A stretch of 64,000 nucleotides of DNA from an uncultured Eubacteriales bacterium. Lineage in GTDB: Bacteria > Bacillota > Clostridia > Oscillospirales > Oscillospiraceae. The stretch is taken from positions 156,157 through 220,156 of the forward strand of contig ONPF01000003.1 in assembly GCA_900319635.1 (NCBI GenBank), written 5' to 3'. Shown piece after piece: positions 43,664 through 52,750 of the stretch; the first letter of the stretch is position 1; each line of letters begins with the position of its first letter. Below the pieces are notes generated by a model that saw only the letters and a program-made list of their open reading frames with translations, made no database searches and was not told where the DNA came from. Position numbers and translations under genes: made by a program.

Positions 43664-44082
43664 CAGAGAAGGTTTTCGGAATGTTGGGGCTGATGCGCCG
43701 CGCAAGCGCCATCGTTCCCGGGGAGGATAAAGCGGCGGAAGCCGTCCGTGCCGGGAAGGGAAAGCTCCTGCTGCTGGCGGAGGACGTGGCGGACAACGCC
43801 CGGCGTAAGGCGGAAAATCTGGCCGCCGGACGCAGCGTTGCGCTGGTACCGCTGCCCTTTGACAGAGCGGCGCTGGGCGACGCGCTGGGACTGGGAAGCT
43901 GCTCTGTAGCGGCGGTGACGGATCTGGGCTTTGCTCAGGCCTTTGCCGATCTGCTTGCGGCTCAGTGGCCGGAACGATACACAGAGCTTGCGGAAAGCGT
44001 CCGCCGGAGGAAAGAGAAAGCGGACAGGAGAAAGCTCCAAAAAGGAAGTAAACGAGTTGGAACAAGGAGGACTAAGGTATGA
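43660..44082 (+). CDS. ylxQ: L7Ae/L30e/S12e family RNA-binding protein YlxQ
   Basis: 140 residues starting with a GTG that shares GTGA with the rnpM stop. The L7Ae fold is recognisable from [37 protein letters not shown] and the conserved C-terminal [11 protein letters not shown] basic C-terminal extension (about 115-140) is longer than in many homologues. It probably binds kink-turn RNA in the ribosome or RNase P context. Confidence 0.88.
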   Translation: MTEKVFGMLGLMRRASAIVPGEDKAAEAVRAGKGKLLLLAEDVADNARRKAENLAAGRSVALVPLPFDRAALGDALGLGSCSVAAVTDLGFAQAFADLLAAQWPERYTELAESVRRRKEKADRRKLQKGSKRVGTRRTKV

Positions 44083-46448
44083 GCATGGTGAAGTATCGCG
44101 TACATGAGGTGGCGAAGGATTTTGGCGTCGCATCCAAGGTGATTTCGCAGATCCTTACGGATTATATCGCGCCGCCGAAAAATCACATGCAGGTCCTGGA
44201 AACGCCCGAACTGGACGTGATTTTCGAATATATGACCCAGCATAACCAGGTTGCAAGCCTGGAGGACATCTTTAAGGTGACGCCGCCTGCGCCGCCTGCT
44301 GAGAAGCCTGCTGCCGCAAAGCCCGCCGCAAAGCCCGCTTCCGCCCAAGGACAGGGGAAGAGCGCGCCGAAGCCCGCTCCCGCGGTGCAGCCCGCAGCGG
44401 CTCCCGCGCCTCAGCCCAAGCAGGAGAAGAAGGAAAAGCCCCATGTGCCCCGTCAGGTGGCGGAGAAGCGCGTGGTGGATACCAGAGGCGGCGCTGCGGT
44501 CAATATCGAGAAGTACAACGAGAAGTTCGAGGATATGGGCGACGCCAAGGTTGGCAATAACAACAACATGCGCCGCGGCAATAAGGAGAAGATCCAGCAG
44601 AAATCCAAGCAGCGCGGCGGGCAGCAGCCCTCCAATAAGCGCCGCCAGGAAGAGCGGGACAAGATGCAGAAGCTCCAGCTGGAGATCGCCCGCAAGCAGC
44701 AGCTCAAGGTGCAGATCCCCGAAGAGATCTCTGTGGGCGAACTGGCTACCCGCATGAAGAAGTCTGCCGCCGAGGTCATAAAGCAGCTGATGAAGCTGGG
44801 CGTCTTCGCCTCCGTGTCCGAGATCATCGACTACGATACCGCAGCTCTTGTCGCCATGGAGCTGGGCTGCAAGGTGGAGAAGGAAGTCATCGTCACCGTG
44901 GAAGAGCGGCTGATCGACGACCATGAGGATAAGCCCGAGGATCTGGTGCCCCGCGCCCCCGTGGTGGTGGTCATGGGTCACGTGGACCACGGCAAGACCT
45001 CTCTGCTGGACTATATCCGCCATGCAAACGTCGTCTCCGGCGAGGCCGGCGGCATCACCCAGCATATCGGCGCCTACACCGTGGAAATCAACGGCAGCCC
45101 CATCACCTTCCTGGACACCCCGGGACACGAGGCTTTTACCTCCATGCGCGCCCGCGGCGCCATGGTGACGGATATCGCAATTCTGGTTGTGGCCGCGGAC
45201 GACGGCATTATGCCCCAGACCGTGGAGAGCATCAACCACGCCAAGGCCGCCGGCATCCCGGTGGTGGTGGCGATCAACAAGATGGATACCGTCGGTGCCA
45301 ACCCCGAGCGCATCAAGCAGCAGCTCACCGAGTACGATCTGGTCAGCGAGGAGTGGGGCGGCGATACGATTATCGTGCCTATCTCCGCCAAGACCGGTAT
45401 GGGTATTGAGGAGCTGCTGGAGAACCTGGTCATTCTGGCCGAGGTACAGGAGTTGAAGGCCAATCCCAACCGCGCCGCCAAGGGCACTGTTATTGAGGCA
45501 AGGCTCGACAAGGGCCGCGGCCCCATCATGACCGTCCTGGTACAAAACGGTACCCTGAAGCTGGGCGACATCATCATCGCCGGCACCGCAGTGGGCCGCG
45601 TGCGCACCATGATCAACGACAAGGGCCAGCGGGTCACCGAAGCCGGCCCCTCCACCCCTGTGGAGATCTCCGGCCTCAGCGAAGTGCCCAGCGCCGGCGA
45701 CATCTTCAACGCGGTGGGCGATGAGCGCATGGCCAGAGAGCTGGCCGAGGAGCGCCGCATCAGCCAGGCGAACAACGCCATGCCCGGTACCAAGAAGGTC
45801 AGCCTGGAGGATCTGTTCAGCCAGATCCAGGCCGGCGAGATGAAGACCCTGAACCTGATCGTGAAGGCCGACGTGCAGGGCTCTGCCGAGGCGGTGAAGA
45901 CCTCCCTGGAGAAGATCTCCAACGACGAGGTGCGCGTGAAGGTCATCCACAGCGCCGTGGGCGCCATCAACGAGTCGGACGTCATGCTGGCCGCCACCTC
46001 CGGCGCCATCATCGTGGGCTTCAATGTGCGCCCGGACAACGCTGCCCGGGACAGCGCCGCCCGTAGCAACGTGGACATGCGGATGTACCGCGTCATTTAC
46101 GACTGCATCAACGAGATCGAGGCCGCCATGAAGGGTATGCTGGCGCCCAAGTTCAAGGAAGCTGTTATTGGCCACGCCGAGGTGCGGGAGACCTACAAGG
46201 TCTCCAAGGTGGGCACCGTCTGCGGCTGCTACTGCACCGACGGCAAGATCCAGCGCGGCTGCGATGTGCGCGTCCTGCGGGACAACATCGTCATCCACGA
46301 GGGCAGCCTGGCCTCCCTCCGCCGCTTCAAGGACGACGTCAAGGAGGTCGCCAGCGGTTACGAGTGCGGTATGCAGATCGAGAAATTCAATGACGTCAAG
46401 GTCGGCGACGTGATAGAGTGTTTTGTCATGGAACAAATCAAGGACTAA
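44079..46448 (+). CDS. infB: Translation initiation factor IF-2
   Basis: 789 residues. IF2_N helix-turn-helix ([19 protein letters not shown]), an Ala/Pro/Lys-rich linker (about 65-200), a second IF2_N region, then the G domain with GHVDHGKTS (about 300), [12 protein letters not shown] and SAKTG, and domains II-IV ending in [15 protein letters not shown]. It positions initiator tRNA on the 30S subunit. Starts with ATGA overlap to ylxQ. The usual follower rbfA is missing; a palindrome and terminator come next. Confidence 0.95.
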   Translation: MSMVKYRVHEVAKDFGVASKVISQILTDYIAPPKNHMQVLETPELDVIFEYMTQHNQVASLEDIFKVTPPAPPAEKPAAAKPAAKPASAQGQGKSAPKPAPAVQPAAAPAPQPKQEKKEKPHVPRQVAEKRVVDTRGGAAVNIEKYNEKFEDMGDAKVGNNNNMRRGNKEKIQQKSKQRGGQQPSNKRRQEERDKMQKLQLEIARKQQLKVQIPEEISVGELATRMKKSAAEVIKQLMKLGVFASVSEIIDYDTAALVAMELGCKVEKEVIVTVEERLIDDHEDKPEDLVPRAPVVVVMGHVDHGKTSLLDYIRHANVVSGEAGGITQHIGAYTVEINGSPITFLDTPGHEAFTSMRARGAMVTDIAILVVAADDGIMPQTVESINHAKAAGIPVVVAINKMDTVGANPERIKQQLTEYDLVSEEWGGDTIIVPISAKTGMGIEELLENLVILAEVQELKANPNRAAKGTVIEARLDKGRGPIMTVLVQNGTLKLGDIIIAGTAVGRVRTMINDKGQRVTEAGPSTPVEISGLSEVPSAGDIFNAVGDERMARELAEERRISQANNAMPGTKKVSLEDLFSQIQAGEMKTLNLIVKADVQGSAEAVKTSLEKISNDEVRVKVIHSAVGAINESDVMLAATSGAIIVGFNVRPDNAARDSAARSNVDMRMYRVIYDCINEIEAAMKGMLAPKFKEAVIGHAEVRETYKVSKVGTVCGCYCTDGKIQRGCDVRVLRDNIVIHEGSLASLRRFKDDVKEVASGYECGMQIEKFNDVKVGDVIECFVMEQIKD

Positions 46449-46468
46449 TGCAATGAAAAAGTTCGTGC

Positions 46469-46501
46469 TTTATGCAAATATTATGAAATATTTTGCATAA
46501 A
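46469..46501. repeat. AT-rich palindrome downstream of infB
   Basis: Arms TTTATGCAAATATT (46469-46482) and AATATTTTGCATAAA (46487-46501) pair with a one-base bulge. It may serve as RNA 3' end protection or a protein-binding site. Confidence 0.6.
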
Positions 46502-46591
46502 GAACGGGATAATGTTGAAATGCGATTTTGCGTTCCTACACAATACACATGGCGGGATAACGGAGTTCGGCACACAGAATATACCGTTACA

Positions 46592-46630
46592 AAAAACAAT
46601 CCTGACGCATCAGCGGTCAGGATTGTTTTT
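46592..46630 (+). terminator. Rho-independent terminator of the infB operon
   Basis: Perfect 15-bp arms AAAAACAATCCTGAC (46592-46606) and GTCAGGATTGTTTTT (46616-46630). Works in both directions by sequence. Confidence 0.85.
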
Positions 46631-46839
46631 GCGTTACAGGATGAAAAATGCTGTGGTCTGCTTCTTGAGAACGGAATGATTTGAGCAAAGATGCGATGCT
46701 TCTTCTCTGCAGTCTGATCGGAGAGGAGAGCTGCTGCAATATATTGATAGAACCGATACGATTGACGGTATTTGCCCCTGGCCTGCTTTTGACAGACCAG
46801 GGGCTTTGCGTGGACTTGAGGAAGAAAAGGAGTGAAAAT
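46631..46839. other. Non-coding stretch between infB and the OYE-type reductase
   Basis: I see no convincing gene in the 390-base gap 46449-46839. Besides the palindrome and terminator it holds a hairpin with arms GCCCCTGG (46774-46781) and CCAGGGGC (46797-46804), which could end the leftward reductase transcript although it lacks a T run on that strand. Small open frames here have no ribosome sites. Confidence 0.5.
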
Positions 46840-48789
46840 TTACAACACGACGCCGGCTTCGTAGCCCTGTCGGACAGCCTCCAGAGTGTTTCCTGCGCCA
46901 TTGCAGCTGCCAAGACTCACACAGGGGATCCCGGCGGCCACAAGCGAGGCATAAAGATCTTTATCGGGCGCAATACCGACAGCCTGCACCACCAGCGCCA
47001 GATCAGCCAATGCCCAGGGTTCCTGCCCCACCGTGGAGAGAATTACCTTCCCATCCTGCAGATCGGTGACCTGCGTGGATGTGTGGATCTGCACCCCGAG
47101 GCGATCCAGATCAGCCTTCATGGCTGCCCAGGCCGTGGGGACAAAGCCGTTGCCTACCGTTCCTGCCAGCTCGACCACATGGACCTGTACGCCCTCGTCA
47201 GCCAGCATATGGGCTGTCTCCAGCCCTACGGCGCCGCCGCCGATCACAAGGGCGGTTTGGCCGGGCGCGGGATGGGAACGCTCCCGGCGTAAGATATCGT
47301 AGGCCGGGGCAACGATGGGCTGCTGAACCCAGGGGAAGGGGAGAGAACGCTGCTCGCCGCCGGTGCAGACAGCCACGAAGTCATAGCCTGCAGCGGTATC
47401 CGCCGTAACGGCGGCGCCGCATTGCACACATACCCCAAGGCGCTCCAGCTTGTGAAGGCGAGAGTCAACCAGGCGCTGGAAGTCTCCCTTCTGCGGAGGC
47501 AGAGCCGCCAGGGAACACTGCCCGCCGGGCTGTGCGTCCTTTTCCATCACGTCCACATGATGTCCGCGCAGGGCAGCCTGTACGGCAAACTCCAGGCCAG
47601 CCAGACCGGCGCCGGCTACCAGCACTTTTTTCTTGCGCTCTACCGGCACGACCGGCGTGCACTCATGTCCCAGGAAGGGGTTCTGCACGCAGGTGATGGA
47701 ATGCTGCAGACACAGCTCTTCGATGCAGCCTCTGTTGCAGGAAATGCAGCGGACAATGTCCTCTTCCCGTCCGGTGCGCACTTTCTCGGGCCATTCCGGG
47801 TCGGCCAGAAGCTGGCGACCCATGCAGATCATGTCTGCTTTGCCTTGCGCGACTACCTCCGCCGCCAGATCCGGATCACCCAGACGGCCTACGACGATCA
47901 CCGGCACGGAGACCTCACGCTTCAAGCGCTCCGCGTAGGGGACAAAATAACCTTCGGGAGTGTAATTGGTGGCAATGGAACGGCACATGTCCGCCGGAGT
48001 CTCGTTGATGCCGCCGGAAACGTGGAAGGCGGAGACGCCCAGCTTCTCCAGCTCCCGCGCCAGAGCCATGGCGTCGTCCTCGGTCATGCCCCCGGGCAGC
48101 TGCTCGCTGCCGGCCATGCGGTAGATCACGGGATAGTCGGGCCCCACCGCGTCCAGGATCCGTTTTGTTACATCCAGGGGGAAGCGCATCCGGTTTTCCA
48201 AGCTGCCGCCGTAGGCGTCCTCCCGTCGATTCCACAGAGGAGACATGAACTGCATCAGCAGGTAACCGTGGGTACCGTGAATCTCGACTGCGTCAAAACC
48301 GCCTTTTTTGGCGCGGATCGCGGCCTGACCGAAGGCTTCGATCACCTCCTGGATTTCCTCCAGAGTCATGGCGTGGGACAGCTCGCCTGTTTTGCGGTGT
48401 ACCAGCGCGGAGGGACCCCAGGACTGCTCATAGCCCTTGGGGCGGATGGCGCCGCCCACCACGCGGCCTGCGTGGGTCAACTGGGAGGCGATCTTGCCGC
48501 CGGCTTCGTGAACAGAATAGGTCAGCGCGCGAATGCCCTCCAGCTTGTCGTCAGAATCAATCGCCATGGCGCCGGGGCGATGCGCACCGCTGGGGTGGAC
48601 ATACATGGCCTCAGTCATAATGAGACCGACGCCGCCTTTGGCTCTTCTTGTATAGTAGCGAACGGCTTCCTGCCGGACAAGGCCGTCGGTTTTTCCGAAA
48701 TTAGTGCCCATGGGAGCCATGACAAGCCGGTTTTTTACTGTCATGGTGCCGATCTGAATGGGATTGAACAAAATGCTGTGATCTTTCAT
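46840..48789 (-). CDS. Old-Yellow-Enzyme/2,4-dienoyl-CoA reductase-like flavo-iron-sulfur oxidoreductase (BaiCD-like)
   Basis: 649 residues. FMN-binding TIM barrel (1-370) with NRLVMAPMGTNFG, QLTHAGR and IHGTHGYLLMQFMSP; a [4Fe-4S] cysteine set in CISCNRGCIEELC and ITCVQNP (about 345-372); then FAD and NAD(P)H domains starting KVLVAGAGLAGLEFA (about 388) and ALVIGGGAVGLETA. This is the architecture of FadH, BaiCD and enoate reductase, which reduce activated C=C bonds with electrons from NAD(P)H. The bile-acid genes that go with BaiCD are absent; an unsaturated carboxylate linked to the neighbouring pathway is a more likely substrate. It lies downstream of the symporter, past a hairpin. Confidence 0.85.
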   Translation of the reverse strand: MKDHSILFNPIQIGTMTVKNRLVMAPMGTNFGKTDGLVRQEAVRYYTRRAKGGVGLIMTEAMYVHPSGAHRPGAMAIDSDDKLEGIRALTYSVHEAGGKIASQLTHAGRVVGGAIRPKGYEQSWGPSALVHRKTGELSHAMTLEEIQEVIEAFGQAAIRAKKGGFDAVEIHGTHGYLLMQFMSPLWNRREDAYGGSLENRMRFPLDVTKRILDAVGPDYPVIYRMAGSEQLPGGMTEDDAMALARELEKLGVSAFHVSGGINETPADMCRSIATNYTPEGYFVPYAERLKREVSVPVIVVGRLGDPDLAAEVVAQGKADMICMGRQLLADPEWPEKVRTGREEDIVRCISCNRGCIEELCLQHSITCVQNPFLGHECTPVVPVERKKKVLVAGAGLAGLEFAVQAALRGHHVDVMEKDAQPGGQCSLAALPPQKGDFQRLVDSRLHKLERLGVCVQCGAAVTADTAAGYDFVAVCTGGEQRSLPFPWVQQPIVAPAYDILRRERSHPAPGQTALVIGGGAVGLETAHMLADEGVQVHVVELAGTVGNGFVPTAWAAMKADLDRLGVQIHTSTQVTDLQDGKVILSTVGQEPWALADLALVVQAVGIAPDKDLYASLVAAGIPCVSLGSCNGAGNTLEAVRQGYEAGVVL

Positions 48790-48830
48790 CCTATGTCAAC
48801 TCCTCTGGAAAAGTATTTATTATTTTATAG

Positions 48831-48864
48831 AAAACATCCGTCCGGTGGGAGGGCCGGACGGATG
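48831..48864 (-). terminator. Terminator after the symporter gene
   Basis: Eleven-bp arms CATCCGTCCGG (48835-48845) and CCGGACGGATG (48854-48864); read leftward the stem is followed by TTTTC. Readthrough would reach the OYE-type reductase gene. Confidence 0.7.
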
Positions 48865-48909
48865 CTCCAGCGTGGGATACAGAATGGAGATAGGGCTTGA
48901 ACAGGTTAA

Positions 48910-49677
48910 TCAGGTTCTGTTCTGGACGGAGTGCTTGCGAAGCGGGGCAAAGAATTCGTCCGCGTGCGCCTTGTCCACGGGCTTGGTGCAGAGGGAGACC
49001 ACGAAGAACACGAGACCGTTGAAGACCAGACCCCAGAAGCCGGGGGCGAAGCCCAGCAGGTTCTTGCTCATGGCGGTCAGCACGAGGGTGACAGCCAGAC
49101 CCACGACCAGGCCGGCAGTCGCGCCCTCCTTGGTGGCACGCTTGCGCCAGACAAACATACCGAACAGGGGCCAGAAGCTCTGCGCAAAGCCTGCGAGGGC
49201 GGTGTTGATGAGGATGGCGATGCTGCTGTAGCCGACAATCGAGAGGATAACGGCAAGAACCAGCATGACCAGGATGGCGATCTTGGAGATTTTCCGGATC
49301 TTCTCATCGGAGATGTTCTTGTTGATGGTGCGGCCGTAGTCCACCGAGACGATGGAGGTGGCGGACACCAGGATGGAGGAGACGGTGGACATACCGGCGC
49401 AGAGGATACCGACAACCACGAAGATCGCCCAGTAAGGAGCGTACTTGTTCATGGCGACGACCATGATGTTGTCGGCGTTGGCGGTCTCAATGCCCAGAAT
49501 GTGCCCGCCGAAGCCGATGAGCATAACGGCGGCCATCAGGATGAACACGTAGTAGGCGCCCAGAAGACCGGCGATGCGGCGCACGGTTTTGCCGTTCTTG
49601 GCTGCGTAGCTGCGCTGGAACACGTAGGGGGCGCAGAAGCCGCCGAGAGCCTGGATGACCCAGAAGGACAGGTACAT
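48910..49677 (-). CDS. Na+/solute symporter (SSS family), C-terminal half, downstream of in-frame TGA
   Basis: 255 residues from the first ATG after the interruption. It carries the later membrane helices of an SSS-family carrier: LGGFCAPYVFQRSYAAKN, VGILCAGMSTVSSILVSATSI (the helix 8 region with Na+-ligating Ser/Thr residues) and ALAGFAQSFWPLFGMFVWRKRAT. It is in exactly the same reading frame as the upstream half (49687-50421) and separated by a single TGA, so the two are pieces of one ~500-residue gene. There is no convincing ribosome site in front of this ATG. Whether a functional carrier is made depends on readthrough or on the TGA being an error. Confidence 0.75.
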   Translation of the reverse strand: MYLSFWVIQALGGFCAPYVFQRSYAAKNGKTVRRIAGLLGAYYVFILMAAVMLIGFGGHILGIETANADNIMVVAMNKYAPYWAIFVVVGILCAGMSTVSSILVSATSIVSVDYGRTINKNISDEKIRKISKIAILVMLVLAVILSIVGYSSIAILINTALAGFAQSFWPLFGMFVWRKRATKEGATAGLVVGLAVTLVLTAMSKNLLGFAPGFWGLVFNGLVFFVVSLCTKPVDKAHADEFFAPLRKHSVQNRT

Positions 49678-49689
49678 CTTCCAGGTTCA
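49658..49689 (-). other. In-frame TGA in the symporter gene with an adjacent hairpin
   Basis: Reading leftward the codons are NNGY-TGA-TWKMYLSFW with the frame unchanged on both sides. The nine bases after TGA (49686-49678) pair with 49666-49658 (two G-U pairs), giving a stem with an 11-base loop. A stem directly after TGA recalls a bacterial SECIS, but the loop starts only about nine bases after the TGA, closer than known examples, and no selenoprotein symporter is known to me. A one-base nonsense change (for example TGG to TGA) or a sequencing error is the simplest explanation. Confidence 0.7.
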
Positions 49690-50421
49690 GTAGCCGTTGT
49701 TCAGACCGTCGGGTTTGGTGACATAGCGCAGCAGATCAGAGCCGGTGCGCTCCAGCTCCGCAAAGAAGCCGGTAAGACCGGGCTGGCCGGAGTTCTTGAT
49801 CATGATGATAACGGTGACCCACATGATGACGGAGAAGAGGATGCCCTGCATGGTATCCACCCAAGCCTGGGACTTGAAGCCGCCGAAGTAAACGTAGATG
49901 CCCACGACAGTGGCGGCATAGATGCAGCCGGCCCACATGGGGATCACGCCCTGGGTCAGCGCGTCCAGCGCCACGCCGCAGCCGGCGATCTGCGCCATCA
50001 GGGTGGGGAAGCAGAAGATCAGCTCGCCGGTGGCATGTACGGGACGGATCGCCTTGCCGCCGTAGTAACCCTCCAGCATGTCAGAGGGGGTAATGAGCTG
50101 GTGATCCTTGCCGAGACGCCAAACCTTGGGACCCCAGTTGCCCATCAGGAAGACGATCATCAGCTGCCAGGCTGCGCCTGCGATCCAGCCGATACCGTTT
50201 TTGTAGAAGGAGCCGGGGGCGCCCATATACAGCCAGGTGGAGAACCAGGTTGCGGCGGTGGTGAAGAACAGGATAAAGAAGCCGGTACCGCCTCCGATGA
50301 AGAAGCCGCGGGAGGAGGAGACGACCTTCTTGTCGTAGCCGATGCCAAGGCCGACGTAGAGCTCGAAGGCCGTGAACAGGGCGAGGACGACAAACACAAC
50401 AATGCCGTAAGTAGAAGTCAT
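49687..50421 (-). CDS. Na+/solute symporter (SSS family), N-terminal half, ends at in-frame TGA
   Basis: 244 residues beginning MTSTYGIVVFVVLALFTAFE, with GGGAGGA before the ATG. Typical SSS elements follow: SRGFFIGGGTGFF, TTAATWFSTWLYMGAPGSFYKNG (family motif around helix 1-2), PSDMLEGYYGG, and YVYFGGFKSQAWVDTMQG. The carrier family imports organic acids, amino acids or pantothenate with Na+. Preceded by a small membrane gene as in YhdT/PanF pairs, and behind a sigma-54 promoter; it is the likely uptake system for the substrate of the island. Confidence 0.85.
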   Translation of the reverse strand: MTSTYGIVVFVVLALFTAFELYVGLGIGYDKKVVSSSRGFFIGGGTGFFILFFTTAATWFSTWLYMGAPGSFYKNGIGWIAGAAWQLMIVFLMGNWGPKVWRLGKDHQLITPSDMLEGYYGGKAIRPVHATGELIFCFPTLMAQIAGCGVALDALTQGVIPMWAGCIYAATVVGIYVYFGGFKSQAWVDTMQGILFSVIMWVTVIIMIKNSGQPGLTGFFAELERTGSDLLRYVTKPDGLNNGY

Positions 50422-50436
50422 TTTTGTTTCCTCCCT

Positions 50437-50670
50437 TTACTTTTTCTGAAGCTCTTCATTTTCTTCATAATCATAAGTGTCCCAGATGGAATCACTCTTG
50501 GAGAAAATGTAGATCATTACGGAACATCCGGTCATGACCAGGAACACATACCAGACAGTGAACGGAATAAAGCCGATGTGCGGTTCAAGCTGGTTGAGTG
50601 CCGGGATGAAATAGGGCAGCATACAGAGAACCCAATACACCGCGAACAGCCATTGAACAATTTTTTTCAA
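50437..50670 (-). CDS. Small membrane subunit accompanying the symporter (YhdT/DUF3311-like)
   Basis: 77 residues from a TTG at 50670 with AGGAG about ten bases upstream. Two membrane helices (WLFAVYWVLCMLPYFIPAL and VWYVFLVMTGCSVMIYIF) around IGFIPFT, then an acidic cytoplasmic tail. Small two-helix proteins of this kind precede SSS carriers such as PanF. It lies 15 bases before the symporter gene and is the first gene after the leftward -24/-12 promoter. Confidence 0.72.
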   Translation of the reverse strand: MKKIVQWLFAVYWVLCMLPYFIPALNQLEPHIGFIPFTVWYVFLVMTGCSVMIYIFSKSDSIWDTYDYEENEELQKK

Positions 50671-50744
50671 AGCCTTTTCACTCCTATCTTTTAGTTTTTA
50701 TACGGAATACTATATCCTCCCTATATAGCTCTGCCCCTCGTACA

Positions 50745-50760
50745 AGCAAGTTTTATGCCA
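50745..50760 (-). promoter_or_regulatory. Sigma-54 promoter for the symporter operon
   Basis: On the minus strand TTGGCATA-AAAC-TTGCT, with GG (50759-50758) and GC (50747-50746) spaced exactly 12 bases, as required for a -24/-12 element. The symporter-subunit start lies about 75 bases downstream. Divergent from the promoter at 50817-50833. Confidence 0.8.
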
Positions 50761-50816
50761 AGTTCTGCGGATTTGGAGCTTCTTTTCGCTTTTTGGAAAA
50801 GAACGGAAACAGAAAA

Positions 50817-50833
50817 CTGGCGCGGAATTTGCT
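50817..50833 (+). promoter_or_regulatory. Sigma-54 promoter for the hydro-lyase genes
   Basis: CTGGCGCG-GAAT-TTGCT with GG and GC 12 bases apart (50819 and 50831). The large-subunit start is about 55 bases downstream, behind GAGGAGG. Confidence 0.82.
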
Positions 50834-50887
50834 TGTATGGCGGGCGGAAGGCTTTGATCCCATCTTCATGCAGAGGAGGAAACGTCA

Positions 50888-52147
50888 ATGTCAATGACGA
50901 TCAGCGAAAAGCTCCTGGCCAGAGCGGCAGGGAAGAAGGAGGTCCACGCAGGCGAGATCATCCAGGCCCGGGTGGACAAGGCCATGATGGATGATATCCT
51001 GGGACCGCGGATCCAGATCGCGGAGCAGCTGGAAAAACTGGGCTGCAGCGTCTGGGATCCGGAACGAGTGACCGTGATCTCGGATCATTATACACCGCCC
51101 GCCAACGCGACCCAGGCGGAGATCGTGAAATTCACACGGGAGTGGTCGGCGGCAAACGGCGTGGAACACTATTATGAATTTGCCGGTCCCTGCCATCAGG
51201 TCATGGTGGAGAAGGGACGGGTGCTGCCGGGAGAGCTTGTGGTGGGCACCGATTCCCACACCTGTACTTACGGCGCCTTGGGCGCTTTTTCCACCGGTAT
51301 CGGTTCCACGGAAATGCTGGGCGTGCTGGTGACGGGAGAAATCTGGCTGAAGGTGCCTCAAAGCATCCGCGTCCGCTTCGAAGGGGCGCTGCCCCGGGGC
51401 GTGATGGCCAAGGACATGGCCCTCTGCAGTATTGGCCGAATCGGGCACAACGGAGCCACATACCGGGCGCTGGAATATTGCGGCAGCACGGTGGAGAGCC
51501 TGCCCATGGATGAAAGACTTTGTATCGCCAACATGGCGGTGGAAGCGGGTGCAAAAAACGGCGTGATTGCCTGCGATGAGGTCACCCTTGCTTACCTCAG
51601 GGAAAAAGGTATTCCCAGGGGGGAGATATTCCAGAGTGACCCGGATGCGGATTATTACGCGGACTACTGCTTCAGTGCCGGGGATCTCAAGCCCTTGGCG
51701 GCATGCCCCCATGAGGTGGACAACGTTCATCCCCTGGAGGAGCTGGAGCCCACGCCCATTCATCAGGCTTACATCGGCTCCTGCACCGGCGGCCGTTTCC
51801 ATGATCTGAAAGCGGCAGCGGAACTGCTGAAAGGGAAAAAGGTGGCAAAGGGCGTGCGGCTGCTGGTGTCCCCGGCTTCCCGAGAGGTCTGGGCGGCCTG
51901 TGACAAGGCGGGCATTCTCTCTGCGCTGTCCGACGCCGGAGCCGTCATTCTCGGCTCGAGCTGCGGCGCCTGCCTGGGCGTCCATTCCGGCGCCATCGGC
52001 GCAGGGGAGGTCTGCGTCTCTTCTACGAACCGAAACTTTATCGGACGCATGGGCAGCAAGCGCGGGCAGGTCTATCTGGCTTCCCCTATCTCGGTGGCGG
52101 CGTCGGCCGTGACCGGGCGGCTCACGGATCCCAGAGAATTCTTATAA
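50888..52147 (+). CDS. Aconitase-family hydro-lyase, large subunit (LeuC/DmdA-like)
   Basis: 419 residues, the length of the bacterial/archaeal LeuC-HacA type. The [4Fe-4S]-binding cysteines are in GSCTGGR (about 298) and SSCGACLG (about 358 and 361); GTDSHTCTYGALGAFSTGIG is the other family signature. With the small subunit 12 bases downstream it hydrates a C=C in a di- or tricarboxylate. It is not likely to serve leucine synthesis: leuA and leuB are absent and the gene sits behind a sigma-54 promoter with a PrpF/methylitaconate-isomerase-type enzyme, an arrangement recalling dimethylmaleate hydratase DmdAB of nicotinate-fermenting Clostridia. Citraconate/mesaconate or dimethylmaleate are the candidate substrates. 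Confidence 0.85.
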   Translation: MSMTISEKLLARAAGKKEVHAGEIIQARVDKAMMDDILGPRIQIAEQLEKLGCSVWDPERVTVISDHYTPPANATQAEIVKFTREWSAANGVEHYYEFAGPCHQVMVEKGRVLPGELVVGTDSHTCTYGALGAFSTGIGSTEMLGVLVTGEIWLKVPQSIRVRFEGALPRGVMAKDMALCSIGRIGHNGATYRALEYCGSTVESLPMDERLCIANMAVEAGAKNGVIACDEVTLAYLREKGIPRGEIFQSDPDADYYADYCFSAGDLKPLAACPHEVDNVHPLEELEPTPIHQAYIGSCTGGRFHDLKAAAELLKGKKVAKGVRLLVSPASREVWAACDKAGILSALSDAGAVILGSSCGACLGVHSGAIGAGEVCVSSTNRNFIGRMGSKRGQVYLASPISVAASAVTGRLTDPREFL

Positions 52148-52159
52148 GGAGGAACAGCC

Positions 52160-52654
52160 ATGTCTTTGATCGAAGGAAGAGCCCTGAAATACGGGGATAA
52201 TATCAATACCGACATTATCTCACCCCCGGCCTATATGGAGCTGCCCATTGAGCAGGCGGCGAAGATGGCCATGAGTCCTGTGGACGAGACCTTTGCCTCC
52301 ACGGTACGTCCGGGAGATATCTTCGTGGCGGAGAATAACCTGGGTTCGGGCTCCAGCCGGGAGACCGCGCCGCTTACACTGAAAGCGCTTGGCATCCGCA
52401 CCATCATTGCCCGCTCCTACGCCAGGATCTTTTACCGCAACTGCATCAATCTGGGGATCCTGGCGGTGGAGTGCCCGGAGACGAATCGCATCTCCCGCTT
52501 TGATCAGCTTTCTCTGGACACGGAGGCGGGACTGCTCCGGAATCTGAGCACCGGGGAGACCTACCGCTGCGACAAGATCCCGCCCCACATTCTGGAGCTT
52601 GTGAGCTGCGGCGGCCTGGTGGAATCTCTTAAGAAAAAACTGGGGAAAGGCTGA
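52160..52654 (+). CDS. Aconitase-family hydro-lyase, small subunit (LeuD/DmdB-like)
   Basis: 164 residues with the swivel-domain signatures GDNINTDIISPPAYM, NLGSGSSRETAPL (the substrate-recognition loop follows) and IIARSYARIFYRNCINLG. GGAGG precedes the ATG. The specificity loop of LeuD-type proteins (between beta strands near residue 30) reads SPPAYMELPIEQAAK here. Forms the active hetero-oligomer with the large subunit. Confidence 0.87.
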   Translation: MSLIEGRALKYGDNINTDIISPPAYMELPIEQAAKMAMSPVDETFASTVRPGDIFVAENNLGSGSSRETAPLTLKALGIRTIIARSYARIFYRNCINLGILAVECPETNRISRFDQLSLDTEAGLLRNLSTGETYRCDKIPPHILELVSCGGLVESLKKKLGKG

Positions 52655-52750
52655 AAGCGGAACTGTTTCATGCTGAAATACAAGCGAAACACATAGCGCT
52701 GCCCTCCCTGCGTATACTTTAGCCGATTTGACAAATCGCATCAAGTGATA

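Noticed and set aside
43962-46436. 824-residue minus-strand frame opposite infB
   Set aside because: It lies entirely antisense to the well-identified ylxQ/infB genes, and its His/Leu/Gly-rich product has no recognisable domain.
46493-46684. 63-residue plus-strand frame after infB
   Set aside because: It spans the terminator stem, lacks a ribosome site and resembles no known protein.
46840-48789. Bile-acid 7-dehydroxylation gene baiCD
   Set aside because: Domain order matches, but so do FadH and other enoate reductases, and no other bai gene is present.
49658-49689. Selenocysteine insertion at the symporter TGA
   Set aside because: The hairpin loop is nearer to the TGA than in known bacterial SECIS elements, no selenocysteine genes are in view and transporters of this family are not known selenoproteins. 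It is kept only as a test under the TGA finding.
50888-52654. Leucine-biosynthesis leuCD
   Set aside because: No leuA or leuB is nearby, the genes have a sigma-54 promoter, and they share regulation with a PrpF-type isomerase; a catabolic hydro-lyase fits better.
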